Source: Chloroflexota bacterium (lineage in GTDB: Bacteria > Chloroflexota > Chloroflexia > Chloroflexales > Roseiflexaceae). Taken from it: a stretch of DNA of 39,751 bases. Positions 7,449 through 15,326 of the stretch are shown piece after piece (position 1 is the stretch's first letter; each line of letters starts with the position of its first letter). Location: contig JACAEQ010000084.1 of the NCBI GenBank assembly GCA_013388755.1, positions 1-39,751 of the forward strand, given 5' to 3'. Under the pieces are notes generated by a model, which saw nothing but the letters and a program-made list of their open reading frames with translations, searched no databases and was not told the DNA's origin. Position numbers and translations under genes: made by a program.

Positions 7449-9392
7449 ATGTATCCTGAACGCGCCATGAGCCAGCCCAAACGCCCGAGGATCTCGCCAC
7501 AGATGATCGGGCACCTGCTTCGCCAGCCGACCACAGCGGCAATCGGCGTTGTGCTGATCAGCGGGCTGTTTGCGGCGCTGGCAACACCATTGCGTGCTCC
7601 GCCAGTTGAGCAACTGGTTGTGATGGGAGGCACCGCGGCGCTGCTGGCATTGAGCGATCGCTTCGCCGTCCACGAGGGCGGCGGTGTGGCGCTCACACCA
7701 TCGCCGGTCATCCTGGCCGGCACCCTGCTTATCTTCGGCTGGTCATCTTCGCTGGTCATCGTGATGGTTGCTGCAGGCCCGCTGCTCCTCCGGCGCCAGT
7801 GGCGGCAGGCGACGCGCATAGTGGCGATGCGCGCGCTGACAATCACGTTCGGTGCCGCACTCTATGCCGCCGCCCTGGTCGAGCCCGTGTTTCTCGTGCC
7901 CCTGTCACTGGCGACCATCATTGTGCTGGGGTATGCAGCCGGTGTGGCCGTGGCCGCCTTGCCGGGCGAAGCATGGAACTTCTCGTGGCCGGGCGAAACA
8001 ACGCTCTTGCGCTGGTACGTACCCGTTATGACAACCAGCGGTGCTCTGGCCGGTGCGCTCTGGCCGGTAGCGCCACAGGCATTACCGGTCGTGCTGGGGC
8101 TTCTGGGCGCGCTGCAATACATCGCGCACAGCCGGGCCGAACTGCGCGCGACGCGCACCGGGCTGAAGCAACTCCGGGAGCAACTGCATGCCCGCAGCGA
8201 GCGCCTTGAACGGCTACAGTCGCTGGCAACCACCATGCTTGCGACGCTCGATGGCCGCCGGCAGCTCCAGATTCTCTGTGAACGGCTTGCGGCACTGCTT
8301 GATGCGGAAGCCGGCTGGGTCGTGTTGCGCGACAACGATGGTACACTGAGCGTCCTGGCCGCCTATCGCCTGCCGCTGACCGAAACCGGCGCTCCTTCGA
8401 TTGACCAGGAGTTGTACAGCGGCCTGCTCCAGCGTGGCCAGATCCTGCTCGTCGCCGACGAACGCGGGCGCAAACTGGCGCCGTCGGTCGATTCTGACGA
8501 CCCGGTCCGCTGGTCAACGGTGCTGGCAATCCCGCTTGCCACCGATCACGGCGCACTGGGCGCGATCTGCCTGGCGTTCGAGCGGCTACGCGGCCTCGAT
8601 GCCGCCGATCAGCGCATTCTGACCTCGTTTGCGCGCCAGGCGGCGGTTGCCGTTGAGAACGCGCGTCTCTTTACCGAACTTCGCCACAAGCAGGCTGAAC
8701 TCATTCAATCGTCCAAACTTGCAGCCGTTGGAACCTTTGCCGCCGGCATTGGCCACGAGTTCAACAATCTGCTTGGCGGCATGCTGGGATATGCCGAGCT
8801 CGGGCGCAGCGTCGATGATGTTGCGGAGAAAGACAACGCGCTCGATGTCATCCGGCAGGCATGTCAGCGTGGCCGCTCGGTCACACGCGGATTGCTGACC
8901 TTCGCGCGCCGCAATGAGCACCGCCGCGAGTTGTGCCAGCTCGCCGACGCTATTGACGAGACACTGACCCTGGTCGAAATCGATCTGCGTAAGCTGAGCA
9001 TTACTCTGGTACGCGCGATCGAGCCGACTCCGGCCATTGTCTGCGATAGCGGCCAGATCGCCCAGGTTATTCTGAACCTTGTGACCAACGCGCGTGACGC
9101 TATCGGCAAGGGCGGCGGAACAATCACCATCGCCCTGCGCCAGGAAGGCCGATTTGTCGAACTCAGCGTGAGCGACACCGGTCACGGCATTCCCGAGAGC
9201 ATCCGCGATCGGATTTTCGAGCCGTTTGTGACCACCAAAGGCGCTCTCGGTAGTAGTTCAACCCCCGGCACTGGCCTGGGGCTCTCCGTCTCCTACGGCA
9301 TCATCAAGGATCACGGTGGTGATATTCAGATCGCAACCGCCGTGGGCGTTGGCACAACCATGACCGTGCGCCTGCCGATCGACGGCCCATAA
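7449..9392 (+). CDS. Membrane histidine kinase with GAF domain
   Basis: This 647-residue sensor kinase has about six hydrophobic segments between residues 28 and 224. A short coiled stretch (about 228-262) leads into a GAF domain (about 262-405). The kinase core follows. The phospho-acceptor is His436 in AAGIGHEFNNLLGGMLGYAEL. The N box NLVTNARD is at 543-550, G1 DTGHGIP at 576-582, the F box region FEPFVTTKG at 590-598 and G2 GTGLGLS at 607-613. There is no receiver domain, so it should phosphorylate a separate regulator. The nearest is the ANTAR regulator at 12632, but pairing is a guess. The H-box type (HEFNN) is that of NtrB-like or ZraS-like kinases. An alternative start is the ATG at 7467; neither start has a clear ribosome site. 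Confidence 0.9.
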   Translation: MYPERAMSQPKRPRISPQMIGHLLRQPTTAAIGVVLISGLFAALATPLRAPPVEQLVVMGGTAALLALSDRFAVHEGGGVALTPSPVILAGTLLIFGWSSSLVIVMVAAGPLLLRRQWRQATRIVAMRALTITFGAALYAAALVEPVFLVPLSLATIIVLGYAAGVAVAALPGEAWNFSWPGETTLLRWYVPVMTTSGALAGALWPVAPQALPVVLGLLGALQYIAHSRAELRATRTGLKQLREQLHARSERLERLQSLATTMLATLDGRRQLQILCERLAALLDAEAGWVVLRDNDGTLSVLAAYRLPLTETGAPSIDQELYSGLLQRGQILLVADERGRKLAPSVDSDDPVRWSTVLAIPLATDHGALGAICLAFERLRGLDAADQRILTSFARQAAVAVENARLFTELRHKQAELIQSSKLAAVGTFAAGIGHEFNNLLGGMLGYAELGRSVDDVAEKDNALDVIRQACQRGRSVTRGLLTFARRNEHRRELCQLADAIDETLTLVEIDLRKLSITLVRAIEPTPAIVCDSGQIAQVILNLVTNARDAIGKGGGTITIALRQEGRFVELSVSDTGHGIPESIRDRIFEPFVTTKGALGSSSTPGTGLGLSVSYGIIKDHGGDIQIATAVGVGTTMTVRLPIDGP

Positions 9393-9393
9393 C

Positions 9394-9423
9394 AACCGTG
9401 CCGAATAGCCGGTGGGCACGGTT
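9394..9423. terminator. Hairpin between convergent genes
   Basis: A 9-bp inverted repeat (AACCGTGCC / GGCACGGTT) with a 12-nt loop lies directly after the kinase stop and touches the stop codon of the opposing small gene. It could serve both strands. There is no long T run. Confidence 0.5.
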
Positions 9424-9635
9424 CAGCCGAGCTCCGGCAATGCGACCGGGTCCTCACGTGGCTCGCAGACACCGCAGTAGAGCGCGCGCACCGTGACAAT
9501 CGCCCGGTGATCGCCGCGCCCATCACGGTACAGCGCCACAATATGTGGCATCTCGCGAACGTGATCCTTGCAGAGTGCCCGACCGCAAAAGATGCATGTG
9601 CCATACGCTGTTCGTTCACAGTGCCAGCAATTCAC
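9423..9635 (-). CDS. Small zinc-finger-like protein
   Basis: This encodes 70 residues with a cysteine-rich N-terminal half: C3-x2-C6, C14-x2-C17, then C22 and H25 (CKDH), and a later pair C54-x2-C57. The pattern resembles B-box or treble-clef zinc modules and the small DUF2180-type proteins. The start is taken as GTG at 9635 because GGGAG precedes it by 7 nt, and upstream sequence in the same frame looks non-coding. The function is not known. A protein-interaction or nucleic-acid-binding role is possible. It is convergent with the histidine kinase and divergent from the beta-helix gene. Confidence 0.6.
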   Translation of the reverse strand: MNCWHCERTAYGTCIFCGRALCKDHVREMPHIVALYRDGRGDHRAIVTVRALYCGVCEPREDPVALPELG

Positions 9636-9767
9636 GATGAAGCTCCCATGCTGTTCTATGCATTCAAAACTCCCCGCTGCCGCAGGTCCGGCGGGCGCAG
9701 CACGCAGCCTGCCGCGCCACCAGAATATAACGATTGTACCGCTAATCTTATAGACCTGTGGCCTGTA

Positions 9768-9796
9768 TTGCACCGCATCCGGCGCTGTGGTAAGAT
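9768..9796 (+). promoter_or_regulatory. Promoter of the beta-helix gene
   Basis: TTGCAC (9768-9773) and TAAGAT (9791-9796) are separated by 17 bp, and TGG before the -10 box adds an extended -10 motif. The predicted start is near 9803, so the 83-nt repeat element at 9816-9898 would lie in the mRNA leader. Confidence 0.65.
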
Positions 9797-9815
9797 GCCG
9801 CCGTCTTCCGGCAAA

Positions 9816-9898
9816 GTGCAACAACCTTGCGCCCCGGTAGGGCGTGCGGCAAGCAGACACAGTGGCGCTTCCACGGATCAACGTTTCTGCTCGCCGCT
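9816..9898 (+). repeat. 83-nt two-hairpin element, copy A
   Basis: It aligns without gaps to 15136-15218, with 63 of 83 positions identical by eye. Hairpin 1 lies at columns 13-31 and hairpin 2 pairs columns 33-41 with 72-80. Several differences between the copies keep the pairing (for example U-A to U.G and G-C to G.U). It sits in the predicted 5' leader of the gene starting at 9903. Confidence 0.7.
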
Positions 9899-9902
9899 GT
9901 AG

Positions 9903-11438
9903 ATGGTGCAATTGCAGATTGAGGAAACCGTGGAGCCGATCGATCGCCCGCCGGATACCCCGCCTTCACGCGGCCTGCCCTTCCACCTGACGCGGGATAC
10001 AGCGATTCTGATCGCTGCGCTGCTCTTTCTGGCATTTGCAATCATCCTCGCCGTGCTCTTTCCGCCGTCGAGTAACGAACTGGCGCGCGCGTTGACACCC
10101 GTTCCCACCATCGTCCAGGCGACCCCCCAGGTTATTGCGCCTGCTCAGGTGGAGACGCCTACCCTGCCGCCAACTGCGGCGCTGCCGGCGCCAACCGAAT
10201 CACCGGCGTACCCACCACCGCAGGTCATTCCAGCGCCAACATTTGCTGCGGCTCCTTCACCAACGTTGGCATTGCCGCTGCCGACGCCGGCGCTCGATCA
10301 GTCGATCATTTCGCCAACCATGCCGCTCACGGCCCTGCCGACGCCTGAGCCGCCAACGCCTGAGCCGCCGACGCCTGAGCCGCCACAGGCCACCGTGCCG
10401 GTGGCGCCAACTCAGCCGCCTGCACCGCGCCCAACCCGCCCGCCTCCGTCACCAACAGCCATTCCGGTTGACGTCATCCGTGGTACGGCATACTGGACGG
10501 CAGCGCAGAACCCGATTGCCCTCCGGCGCGATACCCTGATCGCGGCAGGTGCCACGCTGATTATCGAACCTGGCGTCGAAGTGCGCATCCCGCCCGGCGT
10601 CTCGCTCTATGTCGATGGCCGGTTGTACGCCCTGGGTCGACCCGATCTGCCGGTGCGCTTTGTCGGCGCCGACCTGCCGCGCTGGGAAGGGATCGCCGGC
10701 CGTGTCGGCAGTGACATTGTCCTGGAACATACCGAACTACGCGGCGGTGGTGCCGGTGGTACGGTGCTGGCTTCTACCGGCGGCAACCTGATTGTCCGTT
10801 CCAGCCGGATCATTGACAACGGCGGTCACCTGCGCGCCGATGCCAGCCGTGTCGAACTGCGCGACAGCGAGATTGCCGGCAATGACATGCCCTATGGCGC
10901 AGCGGTCGAAATTGTGCTCGACGGCGGCGGCACAGTGACATTGACGGGCAATCGGGTCGGTGTCAACCGCATGGCGGCTGGCGTACCGAATGTGCAGGTG
11001 AGCAGCCGCAGCCCGAATGATACGGTGACACTCGACATCCAGCGCAACCTGTTTATCGGCCAGGACGGCCCGAACCTGACTCTGGCGACCAATGGCCCGC
11101 TCCAGGGGAACATTGCCTGTAACGGGTTTGTGCGTGGATCGAATGGTGTGAGCGTTATCAGCACCCTGCCACAAACGCCTGGCCTGCCGCTGTTGACGGT
11201 GCGCGACAACGCCATCGAACAGCATACGCCGCCGATTATTCCGATTTATCTCGAACGCGGCATCGGGCGTGGAGCCACCAGCGATGTCGCGCTTGATATG
11301 CGCAATAACTGGTGGGGCGCCGCCGAAGGTCCGTACGAACCCGACCGCCACGCCGATGGGCGCGGCGATGCACCCGGCGATACGGTTCGTTTCGATCCCT
11401 GGCTCACGGCGCGCCCCGCGTGTGCTCCCGCTCCCTGA
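9903..11438 (+). CDS. Membrane-anchored beta-helix surface protein with Pro/Thr-rich stalk
   Basis: This encodes 511 residues. A cytoplasmic N-terminus of about 32 residues is followed by one membrane segment (33-53), a Pro/Thr/Ala-rich stalk (about 60-195), and a right-handed parallel beta-helix domain (about 200-505) with repeated short strands such as GNLIVRSSRIIDNGGHLRADAS. It ends in the NNWWG...GPY...FDPWL pattern common at the end of these helices. The stalk contains three tandem 15-bp copies encoding a PTPEP-type pentapeptide at 10341-10385. The protein should be displayed outside the cell, perhaps binding or cutting polysaccharide, but no catalytic residues can be assigned. The ATG at 9903 follows the 83-nt element directly and has only a weak ribosome site. 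The serine hydrolase gene follows by 5 bp, suggesting an operon. Confidence 0.82.
   Translation: MVQLQIEETVEPIDRPPDTPPSRGLPFHLTRDTAILIAALLFLAFAIILAVLFPPSSNELARALTPVPTIVQATPQVIAPAQVETPTLPPTAALPAPTESPAYPPPQVIPAPTFAAAPSPTLALPLPTPALDQSIISPTMPLTALPTPEPPTPEPPTPEPPQATVPVAPTQPPAPRPTRPPPSPTAIPVDVIRGTAYWTAAQNPIALRRDTLIAAGATLIIEPGVEVRIPPGVSLYVDGRLYALGRPDLPVRFVGADLPRWEGIAGRVGSDIVLEHTELRGGGAGGTVLASTGGNLIVRSSRIIDNGGHLRADASRVELRDSEIAGNDMPYGAAVEIVLDGGGTVTLTGNRVGVNRMAAGVPNVQVSSRSPNDTVTLDIQRNLFIGQDGPNLTLATNGPLQGNIACNGFVRGSNGVSVISTLPQTPGLPLLTVRDNAIEQHTPPIIPIYLERGIGRGATSDVALDMRNNWWGAAEGPYEPDRHADGRGDAPGDTVRFDPWLTARPACAPAP
10341..10385 (+). repeat. Three tandem 15-bp repeats in the stalk coding region
   Basis: Three copies of ACGCCTGAGCCGCC plus one variable base encode Thr-Pro-Glu-Pro-Pro units. 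Length variation between strains by slippage would be expected. Confidence 0.85.
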
Positions 11439-11443
11439 GAAGC

Positions 11444-12487
11444 ATGGCAATTCCCTCAATCGACACGATCATTCGTGACGCGATCGCACAGCGCGTCTTT
11501 CCTGGCGCCGTGGTGGTTGTGGCCCGCGGCGACGAGACGCTCCATTGCGCCGCTTATGGCGCCACAGCCTACGAAGCCCCTGAGAGCGTTCCGGTCACAC
11601 CCGCCACCATCTACGATATCGCATCACTGACCAAGGTCTTCACGGCGACCGGCGCGTTGCGCCTGTACGATACCGGCACCCTCGACCTCGACGCTCCCGT
11701 CGGCACCTACCTGGCACGCTTCCACACGCGTGACATCACCGTGCGCCATCTGTTGACACACACCTCCGGTCTTGACGTACGTCTCTCGGTGCTGCGCCAC
11801 GCCGGGCGCGAAGGGTTGCTGAATGCCGTGTATGCCGCGGTGCCACGGCACCGCCCCGGGAGTAAGGTCGCCTATACCAACATCAACTCATTGCTCCTCG
11901 GGGAGATCGTGGCAACATTGCACGGCGCGCCGCTCGATGTCGCGCTTGACGACCTGGTGATCCAGCCGCTTGGCCTGCGCGAGACGAGGTTCCGCCCCGA
12001 CGCAGCACTGGTTACGCGGATCGCCCCGACCGAGTTCGACCATGAGTGGCGTGGACGGCTGGTGCACGGCAGCGTCCACGACGAAAGCGCTCACGTGCTG
12101 GGCGGGGTCGCCGGGCACGCCGGCCTCTTCAGCACCGCCGCTGAACTCGTCTCATTCTGCCGCTCCTGGATGGCCACACCAGAGGATCACAACCACCCCC
12201 ATGTGCTGCGCCGCGCGACGATGACGCTGGCGACCACCAATCATACGCCGGGGATGGCGCTGGCATGCGGCCTCGGATGGATGCTGGATCGTGCCGGCTT
12301 CATGGGGGCGGCGCCGGCAGGAAGCTTCGGTCATACCGGCTTCACCGGGCCGGCGCTGGTGATCATACCGCATCACCGCTTGATCGTTGTCGTGTTGAGT
12401 AACCGCACCTATCCACGCCGCGATACACCCCGCCACCACCCGGTCACGGCGGCGATCGTCAATGCTGCGCTCGCCAGCATCGCGTGA
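11444..12487 (+). CDS. Serine hydrolase of the beta-lactamase (class C/esterase) family
   Basis: This 347-residue penicillin-binding-protein-like hydrolase has the active-site motif S61-L-T-K64 in IASLTKVFT, the second motif Y144-T-N146 in VAYTNINS, and a third HTG (in FGHTGFTG) in place of KTG. No signal peptide is seen, so it is probably cytoplasmic. Members act as esterases, D-amino-acid peptidases or beta-lactamases; the substrate cannot be read from the sequence. The ATG at 11444 lies 5 bp after the stop of the beta-helix gene. Longer in-frame starts would overlap that gene's C-terminus in another frame and are rejected. A hairpin at 12516-12535 follows. Confidence 0.88.
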   Translation: MAIPSIDTIIRDAIAQRVFPGAVVVVARGDETLHCAAYGATAYEAPESVPVTPATIYDIASLTKVFTATGALRLYDTGTLDLDAPVGTYLARFHTRDITVRHLLTHTSGLDVRLSVLRHAGREGLLNAVYAAVPRHRPGSKVAYTNINSLLLGEIVATLHGAPLDVALDDLVIQPLGLRETRFRPDAALVTRIAPTEFDHEWRGRLVHGSVHDESAHVLGGVAGHAGLFSTAAELVSFCRSWMATPEDHNHPHVLRRATMTLATTNHTPGMALACGLGWMLDRAGFMGAAPAGSFGHTGFTGPALVIIPHHRLIVVVLSNRTYPRRDTPRHHPVTAAIVNAALASIA

Positions 12488-12515
12488 AACGGCAGACATG
12501 ACATCAACGCCGACA

Positions 12516-12535
12516 AACCCGTCTCACGACGGGTT
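12516..12535 (+). terminator. Hairpin after the serine hydrolase gene
   Basis: AACCCGTC and GACGGGTT form an 8-bp stem with a TCAC loop, 28 bp past the stop and before the next promoter. The tail is TCATCACCCC, so the T run is poor. Confidence 0.5.
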
Positions 12536-12544
12536 CATCACCCC

Positions 12545-12573
12545 TTCACATATGGTATCATCTACGCTATAGT
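12545..12573 (+). promoter_or_regulatory. Promoter of the ANTAR regulator gene
   Basis: TTCACA (12545-12550) and TATAGT (12568-12573) are spaced by 17 bp. The start site is predicted near 12580. Confidence 0.6.
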
Positions 12574-12631
12574 TAACAATTAGCAATGTACTCCACATAT
12601 AAGCTCGGTGATGAGCAGAAAGAGTAGCGTT

Positions 12632-13222
12632 ATGGCCATCACCCGCATTCTCGTGGCTGAAGATAACGATCTGGTTGCCCTCACGCTGGAGGAACAACTG
12701 AAAGGGCTGGGATATGATGTGATCGGCATCGCCCGCACCGGTACCGAGGCGATCGACCTGGCGACGCGACTCGGCCCGGATCTGATCATCATGGACATTC
12801 GGATGCCAGAAATGGAAGGCACCGAAGCAGCGGCGCGGATCAACCAGCAACGCCCGACACCAATTCTGATGCTGACGGCCTACACCGATCGCGAGACGAT
12901 CCGCAAGGCGGAAGCCGCCGGCGCGCTCGGCTACCTGGTCAAACCAGTCAACGAGGCGGATCTCTCGCCCGCGATCAATATCGCACTGGCGCGCTTCCGT
13001 GAACTTCAGGCATTGCGCGCCCAGGTGCATGAGCTTGAAGAGTCGCTGGAGGCGCGCAAATTGATCGAACGCGCCAAAGGCATTCTGATGCAACGCCTTG
13101 GCCTGAGCGAACGTGATGCATACGAACGGTTGCGTCAGCGCGCCCGTGACAAACGCGCCAAAATGAAGGATATCGCCCAGGCAATTATCGAAGCGGAAGA
13201 GTTGCTGGGCTCAGGATCGTGA
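12632..13222 (+). CDS. Response regulator with ANTAR RNA-binding output domain
   Basis: This encodes 196 residues. Residues 1-118 are a receiver domain with acidic pair E10/D11, phospho-acceptor Asp55 (DLIIMDIRMP), T82 and Lys104 (YLVKPV). A coiled helix (about 120-142) leads to an ANTAR domain (about 132-190; KLIERAKGILMQRLGLSERDAYERLRQRARDKRAKMKDIAQAII). ANTAR regulators act by binding paired hairpins in nascent RNA and preventing termination, so this is probably an antiterminator rather than a DNA-binding factor. The ATG at 12632 has AAAGAG upstream at good spacing; a GTG at 12608 is an alternative. No kinase is adjacent. The next transcription unit begins 4 bp after its stop with the aromatic attenuator leader. 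Confidence 0.92.
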   Translation: MAITRILVAEDNDLVALTLEEQLKGLGYDVIGIARTGTEAIDLATRLGPDLIIMDIRMPEMEGTEAAARINQQRPTPILMLTAYTDRETIRKAEAAGALGYLVKPVNEADLSPAINIALARFRELQALRAQVHELEESLEARKLIERAKGILMQRLGLSERDAYERLRQRARDKRAKMKDIAQAIIEAEELLGSGS

Positions 13223-13225
13223 TTA

Positions 13226-13254
13226 TTGACACCTTCCCATGCGTGTGGTATAGT
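13226..13254 (+). promoter_or_regulatory. Near-consensus promoter of the aromatic biosynthesis operon
   Basis: TTGACA (13226-13231) and TATAGT (13249-13254) are separated by exactly 17 bp. The start is predicted near 13261, giving a leader of about 185 nt before aroH. Confidence 0.85.
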
Positions 13255-13291
13255 CGCAGCACATTCGCCTGAACGTATCGTGAACGTATTC

Positions 13292-13372
13292 ATGCAGCCG
13301 CGCAGCAGCACCGCCTGGTTCTGGTACTACTTTACCAGCTCACAACGAGCCTGGTTGCTTCGCGTTGGCTGA
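13292..13372 (+). CDS. Aromatic leader peptide of the aroH-DAHP synthase attenuator
   Basis: A 26-codon open frame ends with TGA at 13370-13372. It encodes the run W9-F10-W11-Y12-Y13-F14 plus W21, so 7 of 26 residues are aromatic and all three aromatic amino acids are present. It lies between a strong promoter and a terminator hairpin ahead of chorismate mutase, the place expected for an attenuation leader peptide. Ribosome stalling at codons 9-14 (13316-13333) when charged Trp, Phe or Tyr tRNA is scarce would let the antiterminator form. The ribosome site is weak. An in-frame GTG at 13280 would add four residues, including one more Phe. Confidence 0.8.
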   Translation: MQPRSSTAWFWYYFTSSQRAWLLRVG

Positions 13373-13424
13373 ATGTACGGTGCGGGAACTCTGAAAGGCG
13401 TGGAGCAACAGGCTCCACGCCTTT
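13299..13424 (+). promoter_or_regulatory. Transcription attenuator responding to aromatic amino acids
   Basis: Alternative pairings can be drawn by eye. Region 1 (13299-13312) pairs with region 2 (13353-13364) through CGCG/CGCG, AGCA/TGCT and ACC/GGT. Region 2 (GUUGCUUCGCGUU, 13354-13366) can instead pair with region 3 (GGCGUGGAGCAAC, 13397-13409) in 13 consecutive pairs, four of them G.U. Region 3 is also the 5' arm of the terminator. A ribosome stalled on the aromatic codons would cover region 1 and favour 2:3, giving read-through. A ribosome reaching the stop codon covers region 2 and allows termination. This is the classic leader-peptide attenuation logic. Confidence 0.78.
13394..13424 (+). 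terminator. Attenuator terminator hairpin
   Basis: A perfect 13-bp stem (AAAGGCGTGGAGC and its complement) with an AACAG loop is followed by CTTGTTGT. It lies 22 bp before the chorismate mutase start, so it would stop transcription before the operon. Confidence 0.85.
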
Positions 13425-13445
13425 CTTGTTGTGCAGGAGTGCACC

Positions 13446-13829
13446 ATGACCATCTACTGCCGCGGTATTCGCGGCGCGACCACGTGCGACGAGAACACGC
13501 GCGAGTCGATCCTCGAGGCAACCCGGGAGTTGTTGCAGCGCATGATCACCGCCAATGGGATCCACACCGAGGATATCGCCAGCGCCATCTTCAGCACGAC
13601 ATCCGACCTGACGGCTGAATTCCCGGCGGTCGCCGCACGCGAGCTTGGCTGGCTCGATACCGCGTTGCTCTGCACCCACGAAATGGCCGTGCCCGGCAGC
13701 CTGCAACGCTGCATCCGCGTCTTGATTCACTGGAACACGCCACGCCGGGCCGATGAGATCATGCACGTGTACATCCGCGGCGCCCGCACCCTGCGCCCGG
13801 ACAGAACCGCGCTTCATGGGGCGGATTGA
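13446..13829 (+). CDS. aroH: Chorismate mutase, AroH type
   Basis: This 127-residue monofunctional chorismate mutase converts chorismate to prephenate, the first step towards Phe and Tyr. It matches the trimeric Bacillus AroH class: RGIRGATT at 6-13, the [12 protein letters not shown] segment, the catalytic Glu in HEMAVPGSL, the Arg in [10 protein letters not shown] and the Tyr in HVYIRGAR. The ATG at 13446 follows CAGGAG by 6 nt. The gene is the first structural gene behind the aromatic attenuator. The DAHP synthase gene follows after 151 bp (or 268 bp with the shorter start), so early and late steps of the pathway appear to be co-regulated. Confidence 0.95.
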   Translation: MTIYCRGIRGATTCDENTRESILEATRELLQRMITANGIHTEDIASAIFSTTSDLTAEFPAVAARELGWLDTALLCTHEMAVPGSLQRCIRVLIHWNTPRRADEIMHVYIRGARTLRPDRTALHGAD

Positions 13830-14097
13830 TCAGGCGGCGGCGATGCTCCCCGCCGATCCTGGAAACCCGGAACGGCGCCGGGTGCCGGGAACACGCTCCT
13901 GGATCGCAGGGTGCCATCATTGCGTAGAGATTGTCGGCAGCTATGATCGCTTCGGAACAGTGCTCGAAAAGGAGCCTGCAATGACCACCCTGAACCTCGA
14001 ACCTGGCATACGACTGCGCCTGCGCCCGGCCATGCCGCGGCCCAGCGCTGGAGGGTACATTGAGCAACTCTTGCCGCTTGCAAAGGAGAACATTCCC

Positions 14098-15120
14098 ATG
14101 ATCGTCGTGATGCGCAGCAGCGCAACAGAGCAGGACCTGGCCGCAGTGATGGCGCGCCTCCGTGAGCACGGTCTCACCGGGCGAGTTACGTACGGCGAGG
14201 AGCGCAACATTATCGGCGTGATCGGCGCGACCATTCCGCCAACCCTGCGCGAGGAAATCGAACTGTTTCCTGGCGTCCAGGAGGCGGTGCGCATTACCCG
14301 CCCCTACAAACTCGCGGCGCGCGAGTTCCACCCCCAGGATACGATCGTGCACGTCGGCGATCTTGCGATTGGCGGCGGCTCGTGCGTGGTGATCGCCGGC
14401 CCATGTGCCGTTGAGAGCGAGGCGCAGATCATGGCGACGGCGATCGCCGTGCGTGAGGCTGGTGCGCATATGTTGCGCGGGGGCGCCTTCAAACCGCGCT
14501 CATCTCCCTATACCTTCCGCGGCCTTGGTGAAGCAGGCCTGCGCCTGCTGGCACAGGCCCGCGCCGAAACCGGCCTGCCGATCGTGACCGAGGTGATGAC
14601 GCCGACCGATGTTGAGCTGGTGGCGCGCTACGCGGACGTCTTGCAGATTGGCGCGCGGAACATGCAGAACTTTCAGTTGCTGGAAGAAGTCGGTCGCAGC
14701 GGCAAGCCGGTGCTTCTGAAACGCGGCATGTCGGCCACAGTCGAGGAATGGCTCCTTTCCGCCGAATATGTTATCGCTCAGGGCAACCCCGATGTCATTC
14801 TCTGCGAGCGTGGCATTCGCACCTTCGAGACCGCCACGCGCAACACGATGGATCTGAACGCGGTGGCGCTCGCCAAGCGCCGCAGCCACCTGCCGGTCAT
14901 CGCCGACCCGTCGCATGGCACCGGCAAATGGTACCTGGTGCCGCCACTGACGCTGGCATCGATCGCCGCCGGTGCCGACGGTGTGATTATTGAAGTACAT
15001 CCCGATCCTGACCGGGCGACATCCGACGGCGGGCAGTCGCTCACCTGTGAGAACTTCGCCGCGCTCATGCCACAGATGACGGCGCTGGCGCGCGCGCTGG
15101 GACGGCCGGGCGTGCGGTAA
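14098..15120 (+). CDS. aroF: 3-deoxy-7-phosphoheptulonate (DAHP) synthase, type I-beta with regulatory N-domain
   Basis: This 340-residue enzyme condenses phosphoenolpyruvate and erythrose 4-phosphate, the first step of the shikimate pathway. An N-terminal ferredoxin-like (ACT-like) domain (1-70, starting [14 protein letters not shown]) is typical of feedback-regulated I-beta enzymes such as that of Thermotoga. The barrel contains GPCAVES (101-107, metal ligand Cys103), [14 protein letters not shown] (127-140), [17 protein letters not shown], the metal-binding DPSHGTG and [13 protein letters not shown]. The start at 14098 fits the family length and has AAGGAG 9 nt upstream. A second in-frame ATG at 13981, with AAAAGGAG 6 nt upstream, would add 39 residues. 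The gap after aroH holds a possible intercistronic stem (13855-13859 with 13901-13905, inner CCCGG/CCGGG). Confidence 0.93.
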   Translation: MIVVMRSSATEQDLAAVMARLREHGLTGRVTYGEERNIIGVIGATIPPTLREEIELFPGVQEAVRITRPYKLAAREFHPQDTIVHVGDLAIGGGSCVVIAGPCAVESEAQIMATAIAVREAGAHMLRGGAFKPRSSPYTFRGLGEAGLRLLAQARAETGLPIVTEVMTPTDVELVARYADVLQIGARNMQNFQLLEEVGRSGKPVLLKRGMSATVEEWLLSAEYVIAQGNPDVILCERGIRTFETATRNTMDLNAVALAKRRSHLPVIADPSHGTGKWYLVPPLTLASIAAGADGVIIEVHPDPDRATSDGGQSLTCENFAALMPQMTALARALGRPGVR

Positions 15121-15135
15121 CCCCGTTCTAGCAAC

Positions 15136-15218
15136 GTGCAACAACCGTGCGCCTCAATCGGGCGCACGGCGAGCAGGAACGGAGGCGCGTTCGCGGATCA
15201 CGGGTGCTGCTCGCTGCT
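15136..15218 (+). repeat. 83-nt two-hairpin element, copy B
   Basis: This is a gap-free match to 9816-9898. Hairpin 1 (GTGCGCCT / GGGCGCAC around a CAATC loop) is fully paired here, and hairpin 2 pairs GGCGAGCAG with CTGCTCGCT. It starts 15 bp after the DAHP synthase stop, so it may also end that transcript. The next gene starts 155 bp beyond it. Confidence 0.7.
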
Positions 15219-15326
15219 TCTGGCGCATACACGCCTGATCGACTGCGTCGTTGCGGCCTGGCGCGAGCCGTATCCGGATGTGTGTGCGAGGTCACAATGG
15301 CGCAAATCGCTCGCGCGCCCCTCCTG

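Noticed and set aside
11312-11443. Upstream extension of the serine hydrolase into the beta-helix gene
   Set aside because: It would overlap the beta-helix C-terminus in another frame and encodes an Arg-rich stretch without family similarity.
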